A stretch of DNA of 64,000 nucleotides from Gammaproteobacteria bacterium (GCA_026708185.1 JAPOVK010000023.1:1-64000); one strand, 5' to 3'; counted from the stretch's first letter, positions 1 to 8,879 are shown. Notes: generated by a model from the letters alone, not told the origin. Made by a program: numbers and translations.

Positions 1-59
1 TCAGGCTACTTTCGACTGCAATTTCAGACGGTTAGGACCTTCCGGACGAGAACTATCTA

Positions 60-199
60 GCGGGGCTCCGCCCCATCAAGGTGCGCGGGCCTCCGCGAAC
101 CGCTTGCGGTTCGGGCCCGCAATGAAACTCGTACCAGGCCGGAATGGCGAACGCGAACGGGAGTACCCGTTCGTGGACGTGGCGGACCTACCGGTCCGC
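60..199. repeat. Hairpin-rich extragenic repeat, copy A
   Basis: This non-coding left edge is packed with inverted repeats. GCGGGCC (85-91) pairs with GGCCCGC (114-120) and encloses a perfect 8-bp stem CGAACCGC/GCGGTTCG (96-103/106-113). A second 8-bp stem CGAACGGG/CCCGTTCG lies at 154-161/166-173, and a third, GCGGACC/GGTCCGC, at 182-188/193-199. Positions about 79-182 align with 21857-21938 (shared blocks AGGTGCGCGGGCCT, CGTACCA, CCGGAAT and GTACCCGTT.GTGGACGT), so this is a dispersed element. I see no gene in 1-236. Whether it ends transcripts or is simply a mobile palindrome cannot be told from sequence alone. Confidence 0.6.
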
Positions 200-236
200 G
201 CGTTCCGTCAATTCGTGCGGGTCCTGATCAACGGGT

Positions 237-1910
237 CTAACGGCGCAACCCGAGAGCGTCTCGGTCGACGCGAGTGACCCGCACGATCTGACCGCCGGAG
301 GCGTGCTCGAGCAGCAGGTAGAGCTCGCCCGCCAGGCCGATCTCGACGTCTCTGATCCGGGTCAGGTTCTCGATCAGGATCTCCCGCTCGACGAGCTTGC
401 CATCCTCGATTCGGAGCCGAATAAGGTCCGCTGCCTTGAGCGAGCCGACCAGCAGATCCCCGCGCCAGGCGGCAAAAGCGTCACCGTCATAGACCACGAA
501 TGCCGACACGGCCACCGACGGCGTGAGATCGACCACCGGTTGCTCGATGTCCTCGAGCGACACCCCGGTGCCGTGGCGCCCATCCCAGTTGACCCGTGTG
601 CCATCGTAGTTCTGGCCTTTCGAGAAGAGAGGCCAGCCGTAGTTACGTCCGGGCAGCAGCAGATTCACCTCGTCGCCGCCCCGCGGTCCGTGCTCGGTTC
701 CCCACAGGCGACCGGTGCGCGCATCGAACTCGAGGCCCTGCGGAGTCCTGTGGCCATAGCTCCAGGTGCTCTGCAACGCGCCGGGCATATCGACGAAGGG
801 ATTGTCCGCAGGGACTCGGCCATCATCCCCGATCCGGTGGATCTTGCCGTGCGGCGAGGCGAGGTCCTGAATCCCGTCGTCGCTCTTATAGCCCACGCTG
901 AGGAACACGTACCCGTCCGGGTCGAAAGCGATTCGACCGCCGGCTATCATGTCGCTTGAGACCGAGTAGGATTCAAGCGGCGGCTGCCAGATCACTTGCT
1001 CGTCAACCCAGCGGGCGTTCTCAATGCGGCCACGGACGAGCTTGACCATGGAAACCGGGCGCCCCGAGACGCGACTGGCCTCGTTGCAGCCGTAGCAGCG
1101 CTCGGTGTAGGCGAGGTAGATCCAACCGTTCTCCCGGTAGCGCGGGTGCGGGGCGACATCCAGCAGCCAGCCGAGGCCCTCCTCGACCCCACCCAAGCTG
1201 ATCTGGCCGTCGTCGTAGACCGCCGGCGTGCCTTCGATGGGCGCCGAGAGCTCTCCCTCCGGCGTTATGAGCCGAAGGCCGCTCATCTTCTCCGTGACCA
1301 ACACATGACCGTCCGGCAGCACCGCGAGGGAGTATGGCAGTGGGTCGAGACCAGGTGTCACCACCTCGATCTTGAGGTCGTACGCCCGGGTTCGGATCGT
1401 GCCGGCCGGAAGGGTGAGCTCGTCTGTGAAGTTGAAATCGGAGTAGAGCAACCCTTCCCGAGTCTCGACGATCCAGATTGCCAAGGTTTTGATCTGCTCG
1501 GCACTCATGGTGGCGGACCAGGCCGGCATGCCGCGGTCGGAGAAGCCGTTGCTGATGCTTGCCACCAGCTCGTCGGTGGACGCGCCGTGGGCGAGCGCTC
1601 CCCCGATCAGCGGCGTGCCCTGGGGCGCCCCCTCCAAGCGCTCGCCGTGGCAGACCGCGCAGTGCTCGCTGTAGAGCTCCGCGGCAGCCTCGAGGATGAA
1701 GCGCTCGCCCTCCACGTCGCGCTTCATGGAGTACGTGCCGGCGTCTGTTCCGGGTGGATGGTCGTCCTCGCCATCTTGGTCGGCAGGCGCAGCGCAGCCG
1801 CTGGCGGCCAGGAGCACGATGGGCAGCACCCCAGCCAGCCCCCACGGGGCGCCCGCTCGGCGAAACACCAAGCGAAGACACATAGCTTCGGGGCAAAGCG
1901 AAAAGCGCAT
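237..1910 (-). CDS. Cytochrome c / PQQ-type glucose-sorbosone dehydrogenase lipoprotein
   Basis: This is a predicted periplasmic lipoprotein dehydrogenase of about 557 residues. The N-terminus has a signal ending in the lipobox LAASGC (Cys39). A class I cytochrome c domain follows, with haem motif CAVCH at 84-88 and a candidate axial Met near 128. A six-bladed glucose/sorbosone dehydrogenase domain, the fold that binds PQQ in soluble aldose dehydrogenases, covers about 150-557 and includes PHGKIHRI and GTEHGPRGGDE. Fusion to a haem domain suggests electrons from sugar oxidation pass directly to the respiratory chain (inference). ATG 1910 lies 5 bp after the upstream stop and has AGGA upstream. 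ATG 1883, closer to the signal, is an alternative. Substrate unknown. Confidence 0.85.
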   Translation of the reverse strand: MRFSLCPEAMCLRLVFRRAGAPWGLAGVLPIVLLAASGCAAPADQDGEDDHPPGTDAGTYSMKRDVEGERFILEAAAELYSEHCAVCHGERLEGAPQGTPLIGGALAHGASTDELVASISNGFSDRGMPAWSATMSAEQIKTLAIWIVETREGLLYSDFNFTDELTLPAGTIRTRAYDLKIEVVTPGLDPLPYSLAVLPDGHVLVTEKMSGLRLITPEGELSAPIEGTPAVYDDGQISLGGVEEGLGWLLDVAPHPRYRENGWIYLAYTERCYGCNEASRVSGRPVSMVKLVRGRIENARWVDEQVIWQPPLESYSVSSDMIAGGRIAFDPDGYVFLSVGYKSDDGIQDLASPHGKIHRIGDDGRVPADNPFVDMPGALQSTWSYGHRTPQGLEFDARTGRLWGTEHGPRGGDEVNLLLPGRNYGWPLFSKGQNYDGTRVNWDGRHGTGVSLEDIEQPVVDLTPSVAVSAFVVYDGDAFAAWRGDLLVGSLKAADLIRLRIEDGKLVEREILIENLTRIRDVEIGLAGELYLLLEHASGGQIVRVTRVDRDALGLRR

Positions 1911-1914
1911 GGGG

Positions 1915-2997
1915 TCAGTGCGTCCTGGCAACGCGAAATCCAACGCTGTTGTACGTCCTTGCAGGGTCGTCCTTGCTTCGCTTGGCGGACCGCAGGCCCA
2001 TTGGGCCGTAGAACCAAGAGCCGCCGCGAACCACACGCTGCGAACAGTCGCCCTCTTCCGGCGCGGCTTCGTCGTACGCCCCATGCCAGCAGTCCGCCGT
2101 CCACTCCCAGACATTGCCCATCATGTCGTACAGGCCATACGCGTTCGGTCGATAGGTCCCTACCGGGGCCGAGACCACATGACCGTCGGCACACTCTACG
2201 CTCGACCGCTCGGTGAACCTGGACTTCGCGTCCTGATCGGCGCCGTTGGCGAAGTCGCACTGGCTTGCGCGCCGGTAGACCTCCCAATAGCGTGGGGTGG
2301 TCGTGCCACCCCGGGCGGCATATTCCCACTCGGCCTCCGTCGGGAGCCGGTAAGGCCGACCGGTGCGCGCAGCGAGCCATTGGGTGTAGGCCAACGCATC
2401 GTCGAAGGACACGCAGACGACCGGCATCGCCGCGACTTGGGCTACTTCGGGGTAGCGTGGATTCCGCCAGGATGCGTCCACGCCGTCGACAAAAGTAGTG
2501 CCCTCTTCGTTGACCGCACGACAGTCCCCGCTATCAGCCGTCGCGACATGTCCCGTGTCCTCGACGAAAACGGAGAACTCCGCCACCGTGACTTCGCAGC
2601 GGCCCAGGGCAAACGGCTGCACCGCAACCTTGTGCACCGGCTTCTCATCACTGTCACCGTAGAGCGAGCCCATCCAGAAATGACCGCCCTCGATGACGAC
2701 CATCTCCGGACCCCTCGTCGGATCACTGCGGCAGACGTTCGCGTCCCGATCGGGGAGCTCAATGGTCACCTTTTGGCGAGTCTCGCTTTCGCTGCCGCCA
2801 CTCTGGGGAATCCCAACCCGAGGCGATCCAACGACCACTCGCTCCACGTCATCGTCGCCCTCCTCATCGTCGAACTCGGCCTGTGCTGCGCCGACGCCGA
2901 ACACGGCAACAAAGACCAGCAGGGACAGGTGTACCGCAAAGCCGCGCGTCCATTGGGCGCCAAGCCGTCTGCTCTCGAGTTGATACGGTTGAGCCAC
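1915..2997 (-). CDS. SUMF1/FGE-fold secreted protein lacking catalytic cysteines
   Basis: This 360-residue protein has a hydrophobic N-terminal export signal (FAVHLSLLVFVAVFGVGAAQA) and an acidic stretch. A formylglycine-generating-enzyme (SUMF1) fold follows, from MVVIEGGHFWMGS through EAEWEYAARGG and MGNVWEWT to RVVRGGSWFYG and VGFRVAR. True FGE enzymes carry a reactive Cys pair just after the RGGS motif. Here that segment reads SWFYGPMGLRSAKR with no Cys, so sulfatase activation is unlikely and a binding role is more plausible. The start is taken as GTG 2997, preceded by GGAGG inside the end of the upstream cupin gene. The spacing is short, so an upstream ATG cannot be excluded. It sits 4 bp upstream of the dehydrogenase gene, in an apparent operon. 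Confidence 0.8.
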   Translation of the reverse strand: MAQPYQLESRRLGAQWTRGFAVHLSLLVFVAVFGVGAAQAEFDDEEGDDDVERVVVGSPRVGIPQSGGSESETRQKVTIELPDRDANVCRSDPTRGPEMVVIEGGHFWMGSLYGDSDEKPVHKVAVQPFALGRCEVTVAEFSVFVEDTGHVATADSGDCRAVNEEGTTFVDGVDASWRNPRYPEVAQVAAMPVVCVSFDDALAYTQWLAARTGRPYRLPTEAEWEYAARGGTTTPRYWEVYRRASQCDFANGADQDAKSRFTERSSVECADGHVVSAPVGTYRPNAYGLYDMMGNVWEWTADCWHGAYDEAAPEEGDCSQRVVRGGSWFYGPMGLRSAKRSKDDPARTYNSVGFRVARTH

Positions 2998-2998
2998 A

Positions 2999-3664
2999 TT
3001 ACCTCCGGCTCGTGCCGACGCTCGCGACCTCATGCACCTCGCCGGTCTCGGGGTCGAAGACGCGCCGCGGCTCGACACTTCCTTGCGAGGGGCGAGCCCC
3101 TCGCGCTCCCCGGCTGAGGGCTCTTTCTTGCGAGGGGCGAGCCCCTCGCGCTCCCCGGCTGAGGGCTCTTTCTTGCGAGGGGCGAGCCCCTCGCGCTCCC
3201 CGGCTGAGGGCTCTCATGTCCACGCCGGTCACCCGAACGAACTTGGCCCCATGGCAATAGCTGATCGAGTGGATCTCGCGAACGTCGAAGAGGTCGGCCT
3301 GTCCCGCCTCCAGGCGGAAGGTCCGCTTGGGCTCGATGCGGTTGCCCTCATCCGGCTGTGACCAGACGGTCATGTCCGTGTGGCCGAGGGCTTGGCCATA
3401 GACGGCCCACGAGTCGCCGTGGTCGTGAGGGGGCGAGCTATGCGCTGCCGCCATTTTGTACGCCAGGACGCAGAAGCGGAAATCGGGATCCTCGTAGATC
3501 TGCGTCATGCCATCCTCGTCAGCGCCGAGGTAGGCGGCCCGGAAGTCCGCATCGTCAAGCAGCGCTTCGAGCTGCCGCCTGACCCTTTGCCGGCCATCGT
3601 GGTTGTCGCTCTCGGCCAGGATCGCTCGGACGTCGCCACAGAAATCGACCAGGGAATAGGTCAT
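2999..3664 (-). CDS. Cupin-fold metal-binding protein with in-frame 45-bp repeat insertion
   Basis: This is a 221-residue small cupin. The motif HSSPPHDHGDSWAVYGQ is the His-rich first cupin motif that binds a metal, and HSISYCHGAKFVRVTG forms the second. It resembles uncharacterised double-stranded beta-helix metalloproteins distantly related to cysteine dioxygenase; the substrate is unknown. Between VTGVDM and the natural tail (RRVFDPETGEVHEV) lies a triplicated 15-residue insert, RALSRGARGARPSQE, coded by three tandem copies of a 45-bp palindromic repeat (3082-3214). The reading frame stays open. The insert is at the C-terminal edge, where it may be tolerated as a disordered loop. It is the first gene of a minus-strand unit with the SUMF1-like and dehydrogenase genes. 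Confidence 0.75.
   Translation of the reverse strand: MTYSLVDFCGDVRAILAESDNHDGRQRVRRQLEALLDDADFRAAYLGADEDGMTQIYEDPDFRFCVLAYKMAAAHSSPPHDHGDSWAVYGQALGHTDMTVWSQPDEGNRIEPKRTFRLEAGQADLFDVREIHSISYCHGAKFVRVTGVDMRALSRGARGARPSQERALSRGARGARPSQERALSRGARGARPSQGSVEPRRVFDPETGEVHEVASVGTSRR
3082..3214. repeat. 45-bp palindromic repeat, three tandem copies
   Basis: There are three units at exact 45-bp period (3082-3126, 3127-3171, 3172-3214), essentially identical. Each contains the palindrome GCGAGGGGC-GA-GCCCCTCGC followed by GCTCCCCGGCTGAGGGCTCT. They lie inside the cupin gene and are translated from the minus strand as RALSRGARGARPSQE. The same unit occurs at 18347-18434 and 20436-20478, read there in the other two frames. 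Confidence 0.95.
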
Positions 3665-3719
3665 GCCGGTCTCTTCGCTGTCTGACCGCGATCTAGCTTA
3701 CAGCCAGGTTGCTGCACCG

Positions 3720-5315
3720 TCAGTACCTCCGGAAGCGGGCCGTCCCGTCGCGAGCGATCTGCTCGGGAAGCGCCACTTCCCAAGTGAGGTAGTCGCGCAT
3801 GAACCTCTCCTGCGCACCCCGATGCTCGTAAGGCTTGTACCAGACGTCGTCCGTTGCCCCGATGGCGTTCGCGAGCCCCGTCTCCGCCGCCCGCCCTTCG
3901 GCTAGCCATCGTTCCGTGCCGCCCTCGAGCGCCTGGACCTCGTGGCCGAGTTCGCGGGCCCCGATTAATCGGGCCTCGTCGAGTGCCAGCCGCGCCAGCG
4001 TGCCATCCGGCGATGTGAGCACCACGGGGCGGTCTGCTGGTATATCGGCCAGGGCCATTCCCAAGCGGGCGCGGACGCACCACAGCGCCCCAGGAACGTG
4101 ACGCTGCTCGTAGGTCGGGCTCGGTCCCAGGTCGATCACGGTCACCGCGTCGAGGCACGCGGCAAGCTCGTCGGTGGTGACGGTTGCGTCAGCCAGCGTG
4201 CCCCGCAAGGTCGGCTGCCACGCACCGGCGACGAAGGATCCCGACCCGACACCGCCTTCGAGGACGAACACGTCCTCCCAGCCCATCTGGATCAGCCAGG
4301 ATGCCGTCATCCTCGCGCGCACGCCCTCGTCGTCCGCCAGCACCAACCGCGCGTTGCGCACGGCGACATACTCATCCGTTGCCTGCACGAGTTGGCCACC
4401 GGGCGCATTGCGAAAGCCGGACAGATGGCCCGCGACGTATTCGTCCGGCGAGCGCACGTCGAGCAGGTACGTCGTCCGGCCCGCGGCTTGCTGCCACATC
4501 TCGACGGTTGCTCGTTGCACGGTCGGCACACCGAAGCGCGCGGCCACCCGCTCGGCCGCGGCCAGGGCCTTCGCCATGCCGGTGTCGCCAGGCAGGGACG
4601 CCACGCGCGTCGCCGCGTGCTCCAGCTCGAACCCGGCTAGGTGCCAGCCCATCGTCCCGTCCTTGAGAGCCACCACGCGGTTCTCGATTCCGGCGTTGAT
4701 CAGGCTCTGCGTGCCGATGATCGAGCGCGTTCGGCCCGCGCAGTTGACCACAACAAAGGTCCCCGGATCCGGCGCGACGTCGTGAATACGCAACGCGATC
4801 TCGGCACCCGGGATGTCCGTGGACGACGGGATGTTCATCCGGTGGTACTCGTCGTACGGACGCGAGTCGACGACCACCACGTCCCGGCTGCCATCCAGCA
4901 TGCGCTTGACCTCGCGAGCCGTGACGCGGGGCGTGCCGTACGTCTCCTCGACGAACTCGCCGAAGGCCTTGCTCGGCACATTGACGCCGGAGAAGACTTC
5001 GAAACCGCGGGCCTGCCAACCCGCGACACCCCCTGCGAGCACACGCACGTCGGTGTAGCCGAGCTTGCCCAGTCGTTCCAGGCTTCGCCGCCCCAGATCG
5101 TCGTCCGCCGACTCGGCGACGACCACGATAGGCGTGTGGTTTCGCGGCACCAGATCACCAATCGCGAGTTCCATCGAACTGAGCGGCACGCAAACGGCGA
5201 ACAGCAGGTGCGCCTCGGCGAAAGCGCCCTGCTCGCGGACATCGATCAACGCCAACTCGGGCCGGCCGAGGAGCAGGCGTTTCAGTTCGACCGGGGAAAC
5301 CTCGCGCATCGACAC
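3720..5315 (-). CDS. Four-domain rhodanese-like protein
   Basis: This 531-residue cytoplasmic protein is built from four rhodanese-like domains (about 5-105, 128-235, 265-370 and 380-480) plus a tail rich in aromatic residues. Only domain 2 has the active-site cysteine (Cys192 in VVVNCAGRTRS). The equivalent loops of domains 1, 3 and 4 read VVVAESADDD, LVLADDEGVR and VVLTSPDGTL. One catalytic sulfurtransferase centre with three non-catalytic domains is therefore expected. The substrate is probably thiosulfate or another sulfane-sulfur donor, which is inference. GTG 5315 and ATG 5309 are both possible starts. AAGG sits 7 bases before the GTG. It is transcribed away from the TonB receptor gene across a 224-bp gap. 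Confidence 0.88.
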   Translation of the reverse strand: MSMREVSPVELKRLLLGRPELALIDVREQGAFAEAHLLFAVCVPLSSMELAIGDLVPRNHTPIVVVAESADDDLGRRSLERLGKLGYTDVRVLAGGVAGWQARGFEVFSGVNVPSKAFGEFVEETYGTPRVTAREVKRMLDGSRDVVVVDSRPYDEYHRMNIPSSTDIPGAEIALRIHDVAPDPGTFVVVNCAGRTRSIIGTQSLINAGIENRVVALKDGTMGWHLAGFELEHAATRVASLPGDTGMAKALAAAERVAARFGVPTVQRATVEMWQQAAGRTTYLLDVRSPDEYVAGHLSGFRNAPGGQLVQATDEYVAVRNARLVLADDEGVRARMTASWLIQMGWEDVFVLEGGVGSGSFVAGAWQPTLRGTLADATVTTDELAACLDAVTVIDLGPSPTYEQRHVPGALWCVRARLGMALADIPADRPVVLTSPDGTLARLALDEARLIGARELGHEVQALEGGTERWLAEGRAAETGLANAIGATDDVWYKPYEHRGAQERFMRDYLTWEVALPEQIARDGTARFRRY

Positions 5316-5539
5316 GATTCCACCTTCGCAACCGTCCTTGCCGCGAGGCTACTCGGCAGAAGCGAGCCAACACAAGCCATCGCGACCGAGGCGTCGGAAG
5401 GCCGACGCGGACGACCGTGATTGGACTGACTGTCAAGACGATCAGTTGAAGGCAAAGCCCGCCTGATGCACCGAAATCGTGCGCCCAATCAGGTGCTTTG
5501 GTGTACGATCCCGGCATCATAACCAGACGGGGTGCAGAG
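5316..5539. other. Divergent intergenic region
   Basis: This is the 224-bp gap between the rhodanese and TonB-receptor genes. It should hold both promoters, but I see no convincing -35/-10 pair. It contains a 7-bp hairpin GCGTCGG/CCGACGC with loop AAGG at 5391-5408 and the spaced inverted repeat CCTGAT...ATCAGG near 5462-5493, a possible operator for the receptor gene. Confidence 0.35.
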
Positions 5540-8500
5540 ATGCGAAATGCACTGTCCCTGCTCATTCTGCCGTTCCGACAAGGGCGGCTGATACTCGGCC
5601 GCAAAGCCGTCTTTCCAGCCCAGATCGCCGCCATCGCCGTCCTCGTGACGCCGTTCGCGTTGGCGCAGGAAACCGATGAAGCCGACGAAGTCACCGATCA
5701 GGAAGCCGAAGTGGTCATCGTCACCGGTTCCCGGCTCAAGCGCGATGCCTACACCAGCGTGGCGCCTTTGCAGATCATCACCGCGGAAGTGTCGCGGGAA
5801 GCGGGCTTGGTCGACGCCGGGGACATCATCCAGGAGTCCACGGCATCGGGAGGCCAACAGATCGACCTGACGTTCCACGGGTTCGTCCTGGACAACGGGC
5901 CGGGAACGATCACCGCCGACCTCCGCGGATTGGGTTCCGCGCGGACACTGGTCATGATCAACGGCCGCCGACTGGCCCCGGCGGGTGTCGAGGGCGCGCC
6001 CGTGTCACCCAGCCTGGACGTCATCCCTGGACTGCTCGTGCAGAACTACGACCAGCTTCTCGACGGCGCGTCTTCCGTCTACGGCTCCGATGCCGTTGCC
6101 GGCGTGGTCAACGCGATCCTAGTGAAGGATTTCGACGGCCTGGAACTGGAGATCTTCCCGAGCGTCCCACATCACGGTGCGGGCCGGGACGACGTCGTGA
6201 GTGCTCGCTGGGGCATGAACTTCGACCGTGGCTTCATCGGTGTCGGGGCGCAGTTCACCGACAGCGAGGCCGTCACCCTGGCAGACCGGCCTTGGACCAA
6301 TGGCTGCACGAAGCACTACGAAGTGGACCAGGGCGGCCAACTGCGCCACCAGGATCAGTTCTACCCCAGGATCTATGGCATGAGGTGGGACGACTGCCGG
6401 CTCGGGTCACTGGCCGGGCGCGTGTGGGTACCCACCCGCTCCGGCTCGATCTACTACACGCCCGGCTACAGCAACGGCGGCTGGCCGAACTTCTCGGAGT
6501 CGAGCACGTTCGGACCGATCGGCGTGGACGGAGACGGCGACGGGGAGACGGACGTCAGCTTCCGCGACCATGACATCAACGGGCGCGACCTCTTCGCCCA
6601 CCTGGTGGCCGAACGCAAGACGGCCAACGTCATGGCCTACGGCGAGTACACGCTCGAAGGCGAGATGAACCTCACACCGTACTTCGAGGTCTTGTATTCG
6701 ACCCGCGACGTGCATACGAACAGCGGCGCCTACCAGCTCTTCCCGGACGTTCCTGCACGTAATCCGTACAACATCTGCAACCCCGAAGGTCAGGGCGTCG
6801 ACTGTGGGCTTGCCGAAGACGCGCTGTGGCTGAACCCGAACTACCAGCAGCAGTTCATCGACGTCTACGGCGTGCCGCCGACGTTCTTCTCGTTCCTCTT
6901 CAACGGTGAAATCGGGCCGGTCGGCACACTCCCGATCGTGTCGGTGCGCGGTGATCGCACGCTCAACGACGTCTCGCTTGACCAGTGGCGTTACGTGGCC
7001 GGCGTCGGCGGCGACATCCCCGCGCTCAACGTCGGCACGCTCTACGACTGGTCGTTCGACCTGTCCATCACACACTCCCTGTCATCGGCCACGTCAAACC
7101 GCCCGGGGATCCGCGAAGACCGCTTGGAACTTGCTCTCGGGACGTATTCGAGTACGCATACGCCCTGCGAGAACGACACCGGCGAGTCGCTGGCCGCAGA
7201 CGTCGCGCCGGGTTGCGTGCCCATCAACCTGTTCGCGCCGTCGCTCTACGCGAACGTGATTGGCGATTTCGCGACGCCCGCCGAGCGCAGCTACGTGTTC
7301 GACAGCCGCGACTTCGACACCGAGAACCAGCAGACCATCATCTCGTTCTACGCCACCGGTACCTTGTTCGAGCTACCCTCGGGACCGGTGTCCGCCGGGG
7401 TTGGCGTCGAGCACCGGTACGACGAGATCAACTCCATTCCCGACGCGGTCGCCCGGGACGGGTTGTTCTTCGGATACTTCGCCGATGGCGGCGCCGTGGG
7501 GGACAAAACCACGCAAGAGGCTTTCGGGGAAGTCGAACTGCCCCTGCTGCTCGGGCAGACGCCTTTGAGCGTGAACCTGTCCGCGCGGTTCACCGACGAC
7601 GAGTACTACGGCGGTGCCTGGACGGGATCGGCGAAAGTCGGCTGGAATCCGTTCGACTCGTTGCTCCTGCGCGCGACCTACGGAACCTCGTATCGGGCCC
7701 CGAACCTGCGCGAGCTGTTCCTGCAGGACCAGACCGGTTTCTTGAGCCTGTTCGATCCCTGCCTCATACCCGCAGACGCGATCGACCCGCTGTCGGGGGG
7801 CTACAACCCGGACCTCGATCAGCGCGAGGAGTTCTTGCTCAACAACTGCCGGGCCCACGGCGTCGACCCGACCATCGCCAACAACAACGGCAACAACGTC
7901 TACAGCGTCGAGGTGGCGACCGGCGGCGTGCTCGATGTCGACGAAGAGACCTCCGAGTCCATGTCCCTCGGCTTCTCCTGGGAGCAACCGATGACCACGG
8001 CCTTCGATCTGCGGGTGGGCGCTTCCTACTACGAGATCGACATCGAGGACACGATCATCGAACCGTCGGCCGGCTACATCATCTTCGACTGCTACTACTC
8101 GGAGACCGGAACGAGCACCTTCTGTGACCGGATACAACGCCTGGACGACCCCGTTTTGCCGTTGATGGACCTGGTCGGTCTCGGTTTCATCAACCGGGAC
8201 AACTGGACTGTGCGCGGCGTCGACTACAACGTCGTCTTGGGGTCGACATTGACGATCTTCGACCGGCCTTTCGACGTCGAGTTCGACGTCCGGGCGCATC
8301 GCCAGATCGAGGTGTCGACCCTATTCGTCAACGATCAGGGAGAGCCAGACCGCAACGCCTTCCACCGGGAGTGGTACTTCCCCGAGTTCAAGGCGCAGAT
8401 GGGCTTGCGCGTCGACTACGACCGCTGGCGCGTGTCCTGGCAGAGCCGATTGCACGGACGTGTCGAGGAGGACATCAACCAGGTGGACGACTGGAGCGAC

Positions 8501-8782
8501 ATCAACGATGGCGGCAGCAGCACGTGCCTCGGTCCGCCAGACGATGTTCAGTGCCGCGACGTGGAAACCGTCGGCAACTACTGGATCCACCACCTTTCCG
8601 GACGCTATCGAGCCGACACGTGGGATGTCGTTCTTGGCGCAAGGAACGTGTTCGACGAGCCGCCACCCCTGGTCGACTCCACGGAGGCCACCGATGCCAA
8701 CAACGTCCCATTGGGCGCCGGCTACGACTACCTGGGCAGGATCTACTTCCTCGGCCTGGCGATGAGGTTCTTCGGCGGCTAG
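5540..8782 (+). CDS. TonB-dependent outer-membrane receptor
   Basis: This is a ligand-gated outer-membrane transporter of about 1080 residues, energised by TonB. After a long signal region ending near TPFALAQE comes a Ton-box-like acidic linker. The plug domain starts at VIVTGSRLKRDAYTSVAPLQIIT and includes RGLGSARTLVMINGRR and YGSDAVAGVVN. The remaining residues form the beta-barrel, with GWNPFDSLLLRATYGTSYRAPNLRELF typical of the C-terminal TonB_dep_Rec domain, and it ends in aromatic F (MRFFGG). ATG 5540 is preferred over the in-frame ATG at 5498 because it starts the signal. Size and style match receptors for oligopeptides or glycans. The adjacent secreted S9 peptidase and aminotransferases favour a peptide or amine substrate (inference). 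Confidence 0.92.
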   Translation: MRNALSLLILPFRQGRLILGRKAVFPAQIAAIAVLVTPFALAQETDEADEVTDQEAEVVIVTGSRLKRDAYTSVAPLQIITAEVSREAGLVDAGDIIQESTASGGQQIDLTFHGFVLDNGPGTITADLRGLGSARTLVMINGRRLAPAGVEGAPVSPSLDVIPGLLVQNYDQLLDGASSVYGSDAVAGVVNAILVKDFDGLELEIFPSVPHHGAGRDDVVSARWGMNFDRGFIGVGAQFTDSEAVTLADRPWTNGCTKHYEVDQGGQLRHQDQFYPRIYGMRWDDCRLGSLAGRVWVPTRSGSIYYTPGYSNGGWPNFSESSTFGPIGVDGDGDGETDVSFRDHDINGRDLFAHLVAERKTANVMAYGEYTLEGEMNLTPYFEVLYSTRDVHTNSGAYQLFPDVPARNPYNICNPEGQGVDCGLAEDALWLNPNYQQQFIDVYGVPPTFFSFLFNGEIGPVGTLPIVSVRGDRTLNDVSLDQWRYVAGVGGDIPALNVGTLYDWSFDLSITHSLSSATSNRPGIREDRLELALGTYSSTHTPCENDTGESLAADVAPGCVPINLFAPSLYANVIGDFATPAERSYVFDSRDFDTENQQTIISFYATGTLFELPSGPVSAGVGVEHRYDEINSIPDAVARDGLFFGYFADGGAVGDKTTQEAFGEVELPLLLGQTPLSVNLSARFTDDEYYGGAWTGSAKVGWNPFDSLLLRATYGTSYRAPNLRELFLQDQTGFLSLFDPCLIPADAIDPLSGGYNPDLDQREEFLLNNCRAHGVDPTIANNNGNNVYSVEVATGGVLDVDEETSESMSLGFSWEQPMTTAFDLRVGASYYEIDIEDTIIEPSAGYIIFDCYYSETGTSTFCDRIQRLDDPVLPLMDLVGLGFINRDNWTVRGVDYNVVLGSTLTIFDRPFDVEFDVRAHRQIEVSTLFVNDQGEPDRNAFHREWYFPEFKAQMGLRVDYDRWRVSWQSRLHGRVEEDINQVDDWSDINDGGSSTCLGPPDDVQCRDVETVGNYWIHHLSGRYRADTWDVVLGARNVFDEPPPLVDSTEATDANNVPLGAGYDYLGRIYFLGLAMRFFGG

Positions 8783-8808
8783 ACCGGGCCCAACTGTTGA
8801 CACGACGA

Positions 8809-8838
8809 CCCGCGGGTACGCAAGCACGTACTCGCGGG
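8809..8838. other. Strong 12-bp intergenic hairpin
   Basis: CCCGCGGGTACG (8809-8820) pairs with CGTACTCGCGGG (8827-8838). This 12-bp stem has one G-U wobble and a 6-nt loop, lying 26 bp after the receptor stop and 41 bp before the peptidase start. No U-tract follows, so it is not a standard intrinsic terminator. It may stabilise the receptor mRNA or attenuate the downstream genes. Confidence 0.5.
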
Positions 8839-8879
8839 ACGTGTCTCGACATCAGTTCCAACCTGGAGGAGTCGTGGTC

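Noticed and set aside
1911-2114. N-terminal extension of the dehydrogenase to 2114
   Set aside because: It overlaps the SUMF1-like gene in another frame and precedes the lipoprotein signal. ATG 1910 fits the signal.
1915-2997. Active sulfatase-modifying formylglycine-generating enzyme
   Set aside because: The Cys pair expected after the RGGS motif is absent and no sulfatase gene is nearby.
996-3117. Long plus-strand open frames opposite the dehydrogenase and SUMF1-like genes
   Set aside because: They are low-complexity Arg/Pro/Ala-rich shadows, caused by high GC, with no domains.
3082-3214. Tandem 45-bp repeats as a CRISPR array
   Set aside because: The units are directly adjacent with no unique spacers, lie inside an open gene and are not next to cas genes.
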